Assembly: GCA_029055345.1 (NCBI GenBank)
Contig: JAIDDJ010000032.1
Location: forward strand, 86,696-150,695
Origin: Muribaculaceae bacterium
GTDB taxonomy: Bacteria; Bacteroidota; Bacteroidia; Bacteroidales; Muribaculaceae
Length of the DNA stretch: 64,000 bases
Direction of reading: 5' to 3'
Shown: positions 29,832 to 38,783 of the stretch, one piece after another
Layout of the letters: each line of letters starts with the position of its first letter
How positions within the stretch are numbered: the stretch's first letter is position 1
The notes under the pieces: generated by a model
Seen by the model: only the letters and a program-made list of their open reading frames with translations
The model's database searches: none
Told to the model about the DNA's origin: nothing
Translations under genes and position numbers: made by a program

Positions 29832-32453
29832 ATGACCAGAAATAAAAGAAATAAGTTTTTAATGGGAATGGTTATGCTTTCGGCAGCCTGGCTGCCCTTT
29901 TCCATAGCCTCTTCTTTCCCTTCATCTCAGATTGATGCAGCCCCCGCTGAGGCCCCTGTAGCTGATCTAAATGCACTCAATCTTGATTCATTACAACTCG
30001 TTGAAACAGCTCGACTCGTTGAGGAAGCATCCGAGGGTTATAAGAACCTTAAATTTATTCAATACGATGGGGTTACTGAAGCCGAACTTTATCCTACTGT
30101 TATGGATACTTACGGCAAGGTTTGCGCAGCCATGAAGGCTCCACGACTTTCGAATGAAGACAAAACGAGATTCAAAGGTATCTTGCTTGATATAAGCGAC
30201 TTGTTGAAAAGAGGTTCAATTTATTACTCCAACCAGGGACTTACGGCGGATATGTCGCGATTCGCTCAGGCTTATGTTGATATGCGACTTAATCCTGAAA
30301 TGGCAGATATTAATTTCGGGCCTAAGACCGATCTTTATCCGGCTCTCGTGTACTGCGCCGCTTCTTCTGCTTACAATGGTGGAGAATTTGGGAAGGCCGT
30401 TGACTACCTTGAGGAATATCTCACTACAGGAGATGCTGACCGCGCCGAACAAGTGAGCCTTTTCCTCGGTCAGGCTGCAATCAATGCCAAGTGTCCCGAT
30501 AGAGCCGTGAATCGCATGATTATGGCCAGCGAGCGCTATCCCGCCAATTTCAATATACTTATGCTCGCGTTGCAGAACTGTATTGAGGCCGGTCAGACCG
30601 ACCGCATTCAGCCTCTTCTGACGAAGGCCCTTGCTATGAAGCCAGATGATGAACAGCTTATCTTAGCCCAGGCTAAGCTCTTTGAAAATGAAGGGAATTA
30701 TTCCTCCGCAATTGATCTTTTTCAAAAGTTATATGAGCTCAAGCCTAATAGTCTTCAGGTAAACCAGCATTTGGCCCTATGTTACTATAATCTTGGTGCT
30801 GATTACTATAACAAAGCATTAATGGAAAGTGAGGAGAAGACCGCCAAACGCTACTCCCGGCAAGCTCAAGCATACTTCAGCAGTGCCGTCGGGAAACTGG
30901 AAACCATTGTTGAAAATGATCCGACCAACACCAAATATCTTCGCGCTCTTGCCATCACTTACGGCTGCCTTGGCAATAAGACTCGACTCGATGAAGTGAA
31001 TGTAAGGTTGCAGGCGCTGGGGCTAAAGCCCATGCCCATGAATGGTATGCCGGAATCAATAGCTTTCAGCGAACAGACGTCAAACCTTGCATCTTCAGCT
31101 GCCGTAGTGCCCGATTTTCAGGAATTTGCCCGTGGTTTTGTAGAAAAGGAACTCGCTCAATGGTCTAAACGAGGTGAATTCGAGAAAACCGAAGATTATG
31201 AGAAGCGTGTAAATCAAGAAAAGGTATATCAGAAATATCAAGCACTCTGCAAGAAAGCCGAAGCTGACTATCTTCAGAAGTATGCCGGCCGCCTACGCAT
31301 CTCCGACCTCTCTCTTGAGCCTTATGACGTGGATAATGAAAGCTATAAGATCAATTCCGCAATGGGTCCTATCATTGTGAATGTTCCTCTGAAGAATAAG
31401 GAGGCCGAAGCATTCAAGGCTTCTTGGAACTCGATTCAGCTACGCAACCCTAAATATTTTATAAAGGATAACCGCGTGGCCATTGCTTCGGTGGAATTGG
31501 TAACTTCGGGAGGAAAGAGCTATCGCTATGATTCGAGTCAGGCTGCTGATTATGACTTCACGGATGTTAGTTTGGATATGAATTCGTTCATTGCCCAAGG
31601 TAATTCAAAGCGCGACCGCACCGATAAAGGACTCTCCGCTTCTTCCAGACCGAAAGTGATTCGCGCAAAGAGCGATGTTGACGAGAATATTCCGCTTACG
31701 AACCGGAAAGCAGAAAAAACAGTCGCGCTTATTATGGCCAATGAGAACTATAAGCAGGTGACAAATGTGGAATCTGCTCTCAATGATGGAGAGACAATGG
31801 CTCGCTACTGCACTATGACCCTCGGAATCCCTGCCAATCAGGTGCTGTCTTATGAAAATATGACGTATGCCGAAATGCTCGGAGCAGTAAGAAAACTAAA
31901 GCAGCTTGTTGGAGCTCTTGGTGACGGTGTGGATGTAGTGGTTTACTACGCCGGTCATGGTTTTCCTGACGAGAGCAATAAGGATGCCTACCTCCTTCCG
32001 GTGGATGGCGACGGATTCACTACCGCCACTTCATATCCTCTTAAGAAACTTTACCACGACCTTTCGGCCACAGGTGCCGATAACGTGATGGTATTCCTTG
32101 ACGCTTGCTTTAGTGGTGCAACCCGTGACGGAGGTATGCTTGCAGAAGCAAGAGGTGTCGCCCTCAAGCCACGAATCGCTGACCCCGAGGGAAGTATGTT
32201 CGTGCTCAGTGCCGCAAGTGATCAGGAAACCGCGCTTCCTTATAAAGAGAAAAATCATGGCCTTTTCACTTATTTTCTACTCAAAAAACTTCAGGAAAGC
32301 AAGGGAAATGTGTCTCTTAAGGACCTCAGTAAATATGTGGAAGAGAACGTGAAGAAAAATTCTGTAACAGTCAATGGTAAACTCCAGAATCCGCGCACAA
32401 GCGTTTCCGGACGAATGCGCGACTCATGGGAAAGCAAGCGCCTGCGCCCATAA
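29832..32453 (+). CDS. Exported TPR protein with C-terminal caspase-like (peptidase C14) domain
   Basis: 873 aa. The N-terminus carries a signal peptide (FLMGMVMLSAAWLPFSIASS). Residues about 125-400 are TPR helices (AYNGGEFGKAVDYLEEYL, LFENEGNYSSAIDLFQKLY). Residues about 437-580 are the domain shared with the upstream propeller protein (AQWSKRGEFEKTEDYEKRV; GGKSYRYDSS). The caspase-like domain spans about 625-865, with the catalytic dyad intact: His709 in YYAGHGF and Cys759 in DACFSGATRDGG. Such metacaspase-like peptidases usually cleave after Arg or Lys. The signal peptide places it in the periplasm or at the surface. The stop is 3 bp before the next gene. Confidence 0.85.
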   Translation: MTRNKRNKFLMGMVMLSAAWLPFSIASSFPSSQIDAAPAEAPVADLNALNLDSLQLVETARLVEEASEGYKNLKFIQYDGVTEAELYPTVMDTYGKVCAAMKAPRLSNEDKTRFKGILLDISDLLKRGSIYYSNQGLTADMSRFAQAYVDMRLNPEMADINFGPKTDLYPALVYCAASSAYNGGEFGKAVDYLEEYLTTGDADRAEQVSLFLGQAAINAKCPDRAVNRMIMASERYPANFNILMLALQNCIEAGQTDRIQPLLTKALAMKPDDEQLILAQAKLFENEGNYSSAIDLFQKLYELKPNSLQVNQHLALCYYNLGADYYNKALMESEEKTAKRYSRQAQAYFSSAVGKLETIVENDPTNTKYLRALAITYGCLGNKTRLDEVNVRLQALGLKPMPMNGMPESIAFSEQTSNLASSAAVVPDFQEFARGFVEKELAQWSKRGEFEKTEDYEKRVNQEKVYQKYQALCKKAEADYLQKYAGRLRISDLSLEPYDVDNESYKINSAMGPIIVNVPLKNKEAEAFKASWNSIQLRNPKYFIKDNRVAIASVELVTSGGKSYRYDSSQAADYDFTDVSLDMNSFIAQGNSKRDRTDKGLSASSRPKVIRAKSDVDENIPLTNRKAEKTVALIMANENYKQVTNVESALNDGETMARYCTMTLGIPANQVLSYENMTYAEMLGAVRKLKQLVGALGDGVDVVVYYAGHGFPDESNKDAYLLPVDGDGFTTATSYPLKKLYHDLSATGADNVMVFLDACFSGATRDGGMLAEARGVALKPRIADPEGSMFVLSAASDQETALPYKEKNHGLFTYFLLKKLQESKGNVSLKDLSKYVEENVKKNSVTVNGKLQNPRTSVSGRMRDSWESKRLRP

Positions 32454-32456
32454 ACT

Positions 32457-33326
32457 ATGAATTGTATGAAACGACTGATAAGCCTTTTTTTATTAGTTCA
32501 TGCACTCATGTGCTCGGCCTCGGATATAGTAAGTGTCTCCGGAGAATCAACGTATTACGATGACGGCACTAAATCAAAATCAGAATGCATGCGGCTCGCT
32601 GCCGAACAGGCCAGAATTGATGCCCTCGCCCGAAAATTCGGAACTATTGTTTCGCAAGACATTCTCCAGACTGACCGCATTGCAGGTAACCGCGAGCAGA
32701 ATGATTTCCTCGCCCTTACTTCGTCGGAAGTCCGTGGCGAATGGATTGCCGATGTGGGTGAACCTGAATATGAATTCAGCCACGACTCTAAATCCAATTT
32801 GATTGTCCATTGCAAAATAAGCGGGAAAGCAACGGAAATCACCAATTCCGCTACCCCTTTTGAGGCAAACGTGCTTCGCAACGGCACTGACCTGCGTAAT
32901 GCGGATAACATATTCCGCGATGGCGATGATATGTTTCTCCACTTCCGGGCGTCTGCTGATGGATATCTTGCAGTTTTTCTGGAGGACGAAGCCAAAGACG
33001 TTTACCTGCTATTGCCTTATCCACGCGACCCGAAGTCCCGATTGCCTGTCATTAAAGACAAGGACTATGTTTTCTTCAGTCGAGACAGAGATAAGGAGAA
33101 TGGGGCTATGGTTGAAGAAATGGTCATGACGGCACCTGACAATCTTGAATATAACAGGGTCTATGTCGTATTCTCTCCTGAGCAATTCTCTCGTCCGGTC
33201 ATGGATTCGGCTGCCGGATTACCTGTGATGAAGAGTGCGGAGTTCAATAAATGGCTTATCAAGAACCGACGCAATGACTCCCGGATGGGCGTCAAAGCTA
33301 TGAATCTTCAAATTTCTCCCCGCTGA
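32457..33326 (+). CDS. Exported DUF4384-domain protein
   Basis: 289 aa with a signal peptide (MKRLISLFLLVHALMCSAS). The first half has the LPP20/FlgT-like alpha-beta pattern (ECMRLAAEQARIDALARKFG). Residues about 160-250 are DUF4384-like (MFLHFRASADGYLAVFLEDE, VYLLLPYPRDPKSRLPVI). In many bacteria DUF4384 domains accompany caspase-like peptidases or serine/threonine kinases, consistent with its position 3 bp after the caspase gene. No catalytic residues were recognised. An in-frame second ATG four codons in is an alternative start. Confidence 0.75.
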   Translation: MNCMKRLISLFLLVHALMCSASDIVSVSGESTYYDDGTKSKSECMRLAAEQARIDALARKFGTIVSQDILQTDRIAGNREQNDFLALTSSEVRGEWIADVGEPEYEFSHDSKSNLIVHCKISGKATEITNSATPFEANVLRNGTDLRNADNIFRDGDDMFLHFRASADGYLAVFLEDEAKDVYLLLPYPRDPKSRLPVIKDKDYVFFSRDRDKENGAMVEEMVMTAPDNLEYNRVYVVFSPEQFSRPVMDSAAGLPVMKSAEFNKWLIKNRRNDSRMGVKAMNLQISPR

Positions 33327-33460
33327 TTTTATTCGGATCTTCAGACCCGTCATTATGGGATATTGCTTTCCTGCTACTGACAGACGGGCCACATGCAATC
33401 CGGAAATAAAATATAAATTTGGATAGTAATAATGAAAACAATAAATTAAACTCAGAACAG

Positions 33461-34087
33461 ATGAAAAAGATTCTTTTTGGGCTTCTGGCCCTGGTCCTTC
33501 TTCTTCCTGCATACGGAGAAGCCGCTAACAAGCAACTCGAAAAAGCTCGCAAACAGGAATTGAGCAAGAAACTCAAGGAGTACAAGAAAGGCAAATGGGA
33601 AATTATGGGTAGCCATACTCTCGAATTTGCGCTTGCCAAGCATTTCGACCGCCTTAACACTCTTGGAGAAGACGGACATGAAGTGGAGGGAATTTCAACA
33701 AAAACAAAATCCAAGAACACAGGCAAGCAGGCCGCAATCAACAATGCCGTAGTTACATATGCGCAGGAAGCGGGCAGCACGCTTCAGGGGCGGATCGTAA
33801 GCGATATGAATGCCAATGGAGCGGACCCCGCCGGTGAGTTCGACAATTTCTATGGAGCTTACGAACGTCTCGTGGAAAAGGAAATAAGAAGCGAGATGGA
33901 ACCATCATATTCCATAATCCGCACCAATCCCGACGGCACTTATGAAATTCGAACTTATTTTATAATAGCCGAAAGCGCAGCAAGCAAAGCGCGAATGCGT
34001 GCCCTTGAGGAAGCCCTGAAGAATTCGGAAGCAGCCCAGAAATACGGTGACAAAATCACTGAATTCGTAAAGCAGGGATTTGAATAA
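33461..34087 (+). CDS. Small exported protein, unknown function
   Basis: 208 aa from the ATG at 33461 (MKKILFGLLALVLLLPAYG, a clear signal peptide). An upstream in-frame start at 33419 would add a hydrophilic stretch and remove the signal from the N-terminus. The mature protein is highly charged and mostly helical (KQLEKARKQELSKKLKEYKK), with a middle region resembling the LPP20-like part of the preceding protein (GKQAAINNAVVTYAQEAG). A 134-bp gap precedes it and contains a TAAATTTG (33414-33421), a possible weak internal promoter. Function not recognised. Confidence 0.6.
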   Translation: MKKILFGLLALVLLLPAYGEAANKQLEKARKQELSKKLKEYKKGKWEIMGSHTLEFALAKHFDRLNTLGEDGHEVEGISTKTKSKNTGKQAAINNAVVTYAQEAGSTLQGRIVSDMNANGADPAGEFDNFYGAYERLVEKEIRSEMEPSYSIIRTNPDGTYEIRTYFIIAESAASKARMRALEEALKNSEAAQKYGDKITEFVKQGFE

Positions 34088-34114
34088 TTTTTAAGTCAGT
34101 TTAATATTTAATAT

Positions 34115-35611
34115 ATGAAGAGAGGAAGATTCCTGATTGGGATGCTGGTGGCTGCTTTGACAGCATCATCTATGATGGCACAGGATAAAAAGAAATCGTT
34201 TGAGGAATTCAGAAAGGGAATTTTAAACAGTTATTCGGATTTCCGAAAAACTATCCTTGACCATTATGCTGACTTTCTCAACGGTGAGTGGCACGAGTAT
34301 GAAAGCCTTAACGGTGAACGTCGTGACCGCACCCCGAAGCCCTCAAAAGCACCTCAAGCTGACTCTCAAGAGGACTCTTCTCCCTCCCATAAAAAACCGA
34401 TAAGAGAGACTCCGGCGACCCCAAAAACCGACCGGAGTCCTCTCCCTACTACTCCCTCCTCTAAAAGAAACACAACCCCACGGGCCGATTCTCACCCGGG
34501 CACACCAACCGATGATTTCTATTTCTTCGGTATTCCGGTCAGCCTCCCCGGTATTGAATACAACATTACTTACCGACTGACAGCTCCAGCCGACTATGCC
34601 ACCCAGTGGAAAGAACTTGACCGCGCAAAAGTTGCCCGGTATTTGGTCCCCGTGATTAAGACCACGGCTCAGGATATGGGGCTGAACGACTATCTCATCT
34701 ATGAATTGCTTAAGGCGTATGTGGATGCAAAATTCCCGCAGGCAGATGTCACTTCCCGATTCTCTGCGCTCCATTATCTTCTTGCAAATCTCGGTTACGA
34801 TGCCCGAATCGCAGTGGCCGGCTCTGGAACGCCTTTGCTGCTCCTTCCTTTTAAGCAGACAATATATGCCCGCAATTACATGATGATGGCCGATGGAAAA
34901 TATTATGTATTCGCTCCCGAAGGTTATGACTATTCCAGACTCACTAAGGAAAGACTCCGCACCTGCACTCTGCCTAAAGATGCCGACTTGGGTGAGAAAT
35001 TCGACCTCGTGCTCGGCCAACTTAATATTCCTTTCAAACCCAAAAGTTTTAATCTGGCATATGGTCCTCTCAAGCTTACCGGAGAGGTGAATGAAAACCT
35101 GATGCCTATCCTCTATCATTACCCTCAGATGCCAATAGCAGATTATGCTATCTCGCAGCCTGACCCGATATTACGGCAAAAGCTTGTGAACCAAGTGAAA
35201 TCGCAACTTGGACACCTCGATGGAGATGAAGCTGTGGAGCAGCTTCTCGGTTTTATGCACCACGTTTTCGATTATGCCACCGATGAAGAATTCCATGGAT
35301 TCGAAAAACCATATTTCCTCGAAGAAACTTTATATTACCCGAAAAACGACTGCGAAGACAGGGCTATCTTCTATACATATCTACTATGGAACGCACTTGG
35401 AAAGGAAGCGCAACTCATAACTTTCCCGGGTCATGAAGCGGCCACTGTCAAGCTTGATAGACCGGTTGACGGCACTTCATATAATTTCTCCGGAAAGACA
35501 TTCTATATATCCGATCCGACATTTATTGGCTCCCGCACCGGAATGGTTATGCCGATCTATAAAAACAACGAGCCCAAAGTAGATTATACTTTCACTTCCA
35601 AATCAAAGTGA
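34115..35611 (+). CDS. Exported transglutaminase-like cysteine peptidase
   Basis: 498 aa. After a signal peptide (FLIGMLVAALTASSMMAQ) comes a helical repeat-like region (FRKGILNSYSDFRKTILDHY) and a Pro/Ser/Thr/Lys-rich linker (about 70-130). The C-terminal domain carries a plausible transglutaminase-like triad: Cys413 in YPKNDCEDRA, His440 in FPGHEAATV and Asp467 in YISDPTFIG. The NDCED context fits papain-like transglutaminase-fold peptidases. Last gene of the operon, with a terminator 75 bp downstream. Substrate unknown; it could process or cross-link the neighbouring exported proteins. Confidence 0.75.
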   Translation: MKRGRFLIGMLVAALTASSMMAQDKKKSFEEFRKGILNSYSDFRKTILDHYADFLNGEWHEYESLNGERRDRTPKPSKAPQADSQEDSSPSHKKPIRETPATPKTDRSPLPTTPSSKRNTTPRADSHPGTPTDDFYFFGIPVSLPGIEYNITYRLTAPADYATQWKELDRAKVARYLVPVIKTTAQDMGLNDYLIYELLKAYVDAKFPQADVTSRFSALHYLLANLGYDARIAVAGSGTPLLLLPFKQTIYARNYMMMADGKYYVFAPEGYDYSRLTKERLRTCTLPKDADLGEKFDLVLGQLNIPFKPKSFNLAYGPLKLTGEVNENLMPILYHYPQMPIADYAISQPDPILRQKLVNQVKSQLGHLDGDEAVEQLLGFMHHVFDYATDEEFHGFEKPYFLEETLYYPKNDCEDRAIFYTYLLWNALGKEAQLITFPGHEAATVKLDRPVDGTSYNFSGKTFYISDPTFIGSRTGMVMPIYKNNEPKVDYTFTSKSK

Positions 35612-35685
35612 CCATTGAATCTACAGTCAGTCTATTCTCTTATTCCCCCCACGAGCCTAATTTCCTTCAGCCCCTCCATATTTCT

Positions 35686-35737
35686 AAGGCTCCATCCACT
35701 AATATTTATAAGCGGATGAAGCCTTAAATATTTTTTC
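35686..35737 (+). terminator. Intrinsic terminator after the nine-gene operon
   Basis: AAGGCTCCATCC (35686-35697) pairs with GGATGAAGCCTT (35714-35725) apart from one internal mismatch, followed by AAATATTTTTTCT. Closes the operon before tnaA. Confidence 0.8.
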
Positions 35738-35744
35738 TATATTG

Positions 35745-35776
35745 CTTGCATATATGGGGGAGATTAATTAATTTTG
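35745..35776 (+). promoter_or_regulatory. Probable promoter of tnaA
   Basis: CTTG (35745-35748), a 20-bp spacer, then TAATTTTG (35769-35776). The leader of about 55 nt has no TnaC-like reading frame. Confidence 0.6.
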
Positions 35777-35835
35777 AGCCGGAATCGGAGGATTCCATTT
35801 AAACCTTCAAACCAAAAAATCTAAACCATATATCC

Positions 35836-37212
35836 ATGAAACTTCCATTTGCTGAATCCTGGAAAATCAAGATGGTCGAGCCTATCCATAAGAGCACGCG
35901 GGAAGAACGCGAACGCTGGCTCAAGGAGGCTCACTACAATGTTTTTATGCTCAAGTCTGACATGGTCTATATCGACTGTCTGACTGATTCCGGCACCGGA
36001 GCAATGTCCGACCGCCAATGGGCCGCAATGATGACCGGTGATGAATCCTATGCCGGAGCGCGCTCTTTCTACGAACTTAAGGATACTATCGAACGTATTA
36101 CCGGTTTCCAATATGTCATTCCCACCCATCAGGGACGTGCGGCGGAAAACGTGCTGTTTTCTCATCTCGTGAAAGCCGGGGATATCGTGCCGGGCAACTC
36201 CCATTTCGATACCACAAAAGGGCACATCGAGGCACGAAAGGCTTTCGCTGTCGACTGCACCGTGGATGAAGCCAAGGACACTCAGCTTGAAGTCCCGTTC
36301 AAAGGCAACGTTGACCTTGAGAAACTTGAAAAGTGTCTTGCCGAGAATGCCGACAAGGTGCCTTTCATCATCGTCACAATCACCAACAATACTGCCGGCG
36401 GACAACCTGTTTCTATGGAAAATCTCAGGGGCGTGCGCCGCATTGCCGACAAATATGGCAAACGCGTCATATTCGACTCGGCCCGCTTCGCTGAAAACGC
36501 TTATTTTATTAAGGTCCGCGAACCGGAATTCAAGGATAAGACAATCAAGGAGATTTGCCGCGAGATGTTCGACCTCGCCGATGCCATGACGATGTCATCA
36601 AAAAAGGATGGTCTCGTGAATATGGGCGGCTTTATCGCAACCCGCTGGGAAGATATTTATGAGGGAGCCAAGAAATATGAAATCCCATTCGAAGGATTTC
36701 TCACATATGGCGGTATGAATGGCCGTGATATGGCCGCCCTCGCTGTCGGTCTTGATGAGAACACTGAGTTCGATATGCTCCAGACCCGTATCCATCAGGT
36801 GGAGTATCTGGCAAAGAAACTTGATGAATATGGCATACCGTATCAGCGCCCGGTAGGCGGGCATGCGCTCTTTATTGATGCTGACCGTGTGCTCGACCGA
36901 GTTCCTAAAGAGGAATTTCCCGCGCAGCGTCTTACTATCGAACTTTACCTCGAAGCAGGCGTTCGAGGCTGCGAAATCGGTTACCTTCTCGCCGACCGCG
37001 ACCCCGTAACCCGGGAGAACCGCTTCGGCGGAAACGACTTCCTCCGCCTCTGCATCTGCCGTCGCACTTATACTGACAATCATATGGACGTCATCGCAGC
37101 GGCTCTCAAGAACGTCTACGACCGCCGTCATGAAATCACTCGCGGTGTTGAAATCACCTGGGAAGCCGAGCTTATGCGCCACTTCACGGTTCAGCTCAAA
37201 CCCCTCGATTGA
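35836..37212 (+). CDS. tnaA: Tryptophanase
   Basis: 458 aa PLP enzyme splitting tryptophan into indole, pyruvate and ammonia. The PLP lysine is in TMSSKKDGLVNMGGF, and THQGRAAEN and FDTTKGH are conserved active-site segments. Tyrosine phenol-lyase is the close relative. Two positions favour tryptophanase: Asp in FDTTKGH, where tyrosine phenol-lyase has Thr, and Ile in VRGCEIGYLL, where tyrosine phenol-lyase has Arg. It stands alone, with its own promoter and terminator; no tryptophan permease is adjacent. Confidence 0.9.
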   Translation: MKLPFAESWKIKMVEPIHKSTREERERWLKEAHYNVFMLKSDMVYIDCLTDSGTGAMSDRQWAAMMTGDESYAGARSFYELKDTIERITGFQYVIPTHQGRAAENVLFSHLVKAGDIVPGNSHFDTTKGHIEARKAFAVDCTVDEAKDTQLEVPFKGNVDLEKLEKCLAENADKVPFIIVTITNNTAGGQPVSMENLRGVRRIADKYGKRVIFDSARFAENAYFIKVREPEFKDKTIKEICREMFDLADAMTMSSKKDGLVNMGGFIATRWEDIYEGAKKYEIPFEGFLTYGGMNGRDMAALAVGLDENTEFDMLQTRIHQVEYLAKKLDEYGIPYQRPVGGHALFIDADRVLDRVPKEEFPAQRLTIELYLEAGVRGCEIGYLLADRDPVTRENRFGGNDFLRLCICRRTYTDNHMDVIAAALKNVYDRRHEITRGVEITWEAELMRHFTVQLKPLD

Positions 37213-37243
37213 TATTCCGATTCCGCTTCACAATACCCCATAA

Positions 37244-37285
37244 AATAGCCTCAGCGCGTCTATCACCGCTGAGGCTATTGTATTT
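37244..37285. terminator. Bidirectional terminator between tnaA and purT
   Basis: A perfect 13-bp stem, AATAGCCTCAGCG (37244-37256) with CGCTGAGGCTATT (37267-37279), with a T-rich tail on the plus side and an A-rich flank on the other. It serves two convergent genes. Confidence 0.85.
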
Positions 37286-37356
37286 CTTCTCGAAAGATGT
37301 AAAACCTGTGGTCTTGAAATCAGTACTTCCCGTATGAAGCTCCGGTAAGCCGGAGA

Positions 37357-38541
37357 CTATCTTACGTCAATTCGGATAAGGGAAGCTGCCTTTTCTACTT
37401 TATCGCAGGCATTTTCAACAGTATCAGCCGTTGCAAGCATCACTCCCATGCGACGGTGCCCTTTTACTTCCGGTTTTCCGAAAATTCGCATATCCGTGCC
37501 CGGGAGTGCCAAGGCATCCTCCAGACCCGAGAAGGCTATATCTCTGGAGTCACCCTCGGCAAGAAGTGCGCGGCTCGCTGAAGGACCATAGAATCTAATT
37601 TCAGGGATGGGCAGACCGAGAAGTGCGCGCACATGAAGCGCAAACTCTGAAAGATGCTGTGAGATAAGTGTCACCATACCCGTGTCATGTGGACGGGGAG
37701 ATAACTCCGAGAAAATCACATCGTCTCCCTTAATAAAGAACTCCACTCCGAAAATACCGCGTCCACCGAGTGCACCCGTAACCTTGCGGGCAATTTCCTG
37801 GGCCTTTTCAAGAGCAGCTGTTGACATAGCCTGGGGCTGCCAGCTCCGCTGGTAGTCTCCGTTCTTCTGATAATGGCCTATAGGCTGACAGAAGGATGTT
37901 CCGCCAATGTGGCGAATGGTAAGAAGTGTGATTTCATAATCGAAATCCACGAAACCCTCGACTATTACGGCGCCGCCACCGGCTCTTCCGCCCTCCTGCG
38001 CCTCCCTCCACGCATCCTCTATTTCTTCCGGATTGCTAACGAGACTCTGGCCATGACCCGATGAACTCATCACGGGTTTAACCACACATGGAAGTCCGAT
38101 TCTCTCCACGGCAGCCAGAAACTCCTCCTTCGTATCTGCAAATTCGAAAGGCGATGTCGGAACCCCTAATACGTTGGCTGCCAATGAGCGAATCTCTCGC
38201 CGGTTCATAGTGATGAACGTGGCCCGGGCTGTCGGCACCACATTCCATCCCTCATTTTCAAGTTCTATGAGCGTGCCGGTAGCTATCGCTTCAATTTCGG
38301 GGATAATATAATCCGGCTTCTCCTCCTCCACTATACGGCGTATGGCCTCACCATCGAGCATCGATACTACTATCGAACGATTGGCAACATGCATGGCCGG
38401 GGCATCCGCATATTTATCAAGCGCCACGACTTCAACTCCGTAACGCTGCAATTCTATCGTCACTTCCTTTCCTAACTCTCCGCTGCCGAGCAAAAGCGCT
38501 TTCTTGCCTCTCGGCGCGTAAGGGGACCCAATTTCAAGCAT
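37357..38541 (-). CDS. purT: Formate-dependent GAR transformylase
   Basis: 394 aa ATP-grasp enzyme using formate and ATP to make FGAR, the alternative to the folate-dependent PurN. Motifs: [45 protein letters not shown] and [16 protein letters not shown] longer frame to 38574 would begin with a TTG inside the promoter -7 element, so I use the ATG at 38541. It lies 15 kb from the main purine block, on the opposite strand, with its own promoter. Confidence 0.93.
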   Translation of the reverse strand: MLEIGSPYAPRGKKALLLGSGELGKEVTIELQRYGVEVVALDKYADAPAMHVANRSIVVSMLDGEAIRRIVEEEKPDYIIPEIEAIATGTLIELENEGWNVVPTARATFITMNRREIRSLAANVLGVPTSPFEFADTKEEFLAAVERIGLPCVVKPVMSSSGHGQSLVSNPEEIEDAWREAQEGGRAGGGAVIVEGFVDFDYEITLLTIRHIGGTSFCQPIGHYQKNGDYQRSWQPQAMSTAALEKAQEIARKVTGALGGRGIFGVEFFIKGDDVIFSELSPRPHDTGMVTLISQHLSEFALHVRALLGLPIPEIRFYGPSASRALLAEGDSRDIAFSGLEDALALPGTDMRIFGKPEVKGHRRMGVMLATADTVENACDKVEKAASLIRIDVR

Positions 38542-38571
38542 GTCCGTATTATTTTTAATTTTTTTCGACTG

Positions 38572-38603
38572 CAAAATTACAAAAATTCGCCGGACTATAC
38601 AAT
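38572..38603 (-). promoter_or_regulatory. Promoter of purT
   Basis: On the minus strand, ATTG (38603-38600), a 20-bp spacer, then TAATTTTG (38579-38572). It sits 30 bp upstream of the chosen purT start and excludes the longer reading. Confidence 0.65.
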
Positions 38604-38783
38604 TTTGACCTTACGCCACCTATTCTTACCTTTATTTTGATTTTTGTGGGATTGGGTCTTATCCTTATCCACTCCCGCTCTCCTGCACACTCTTCAAAAA
38701 CTGAAGTCATAATTACCGGACATTATAGAATTTCAGCTATAAGAATTCGTTATGAAATTAGGAAAACAACATTGCATACTAAA

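Noticed and set aside
35836..37212. Tyrosine phenol-lyase as the identity of the tnaA gene
   Set aside because: Asp in FDTTKGH and Ile in the VRGCEIG segment match tryptophanase rather than the Thr and Arg of tyrosine phenol-lyase.
38637..38783. 49-residue N-terminal extension of the YeiH-type protein
   Set aside because: The added residues are not conserved-looking or membrane-forming, and the ATG at 38784 fits the family start.
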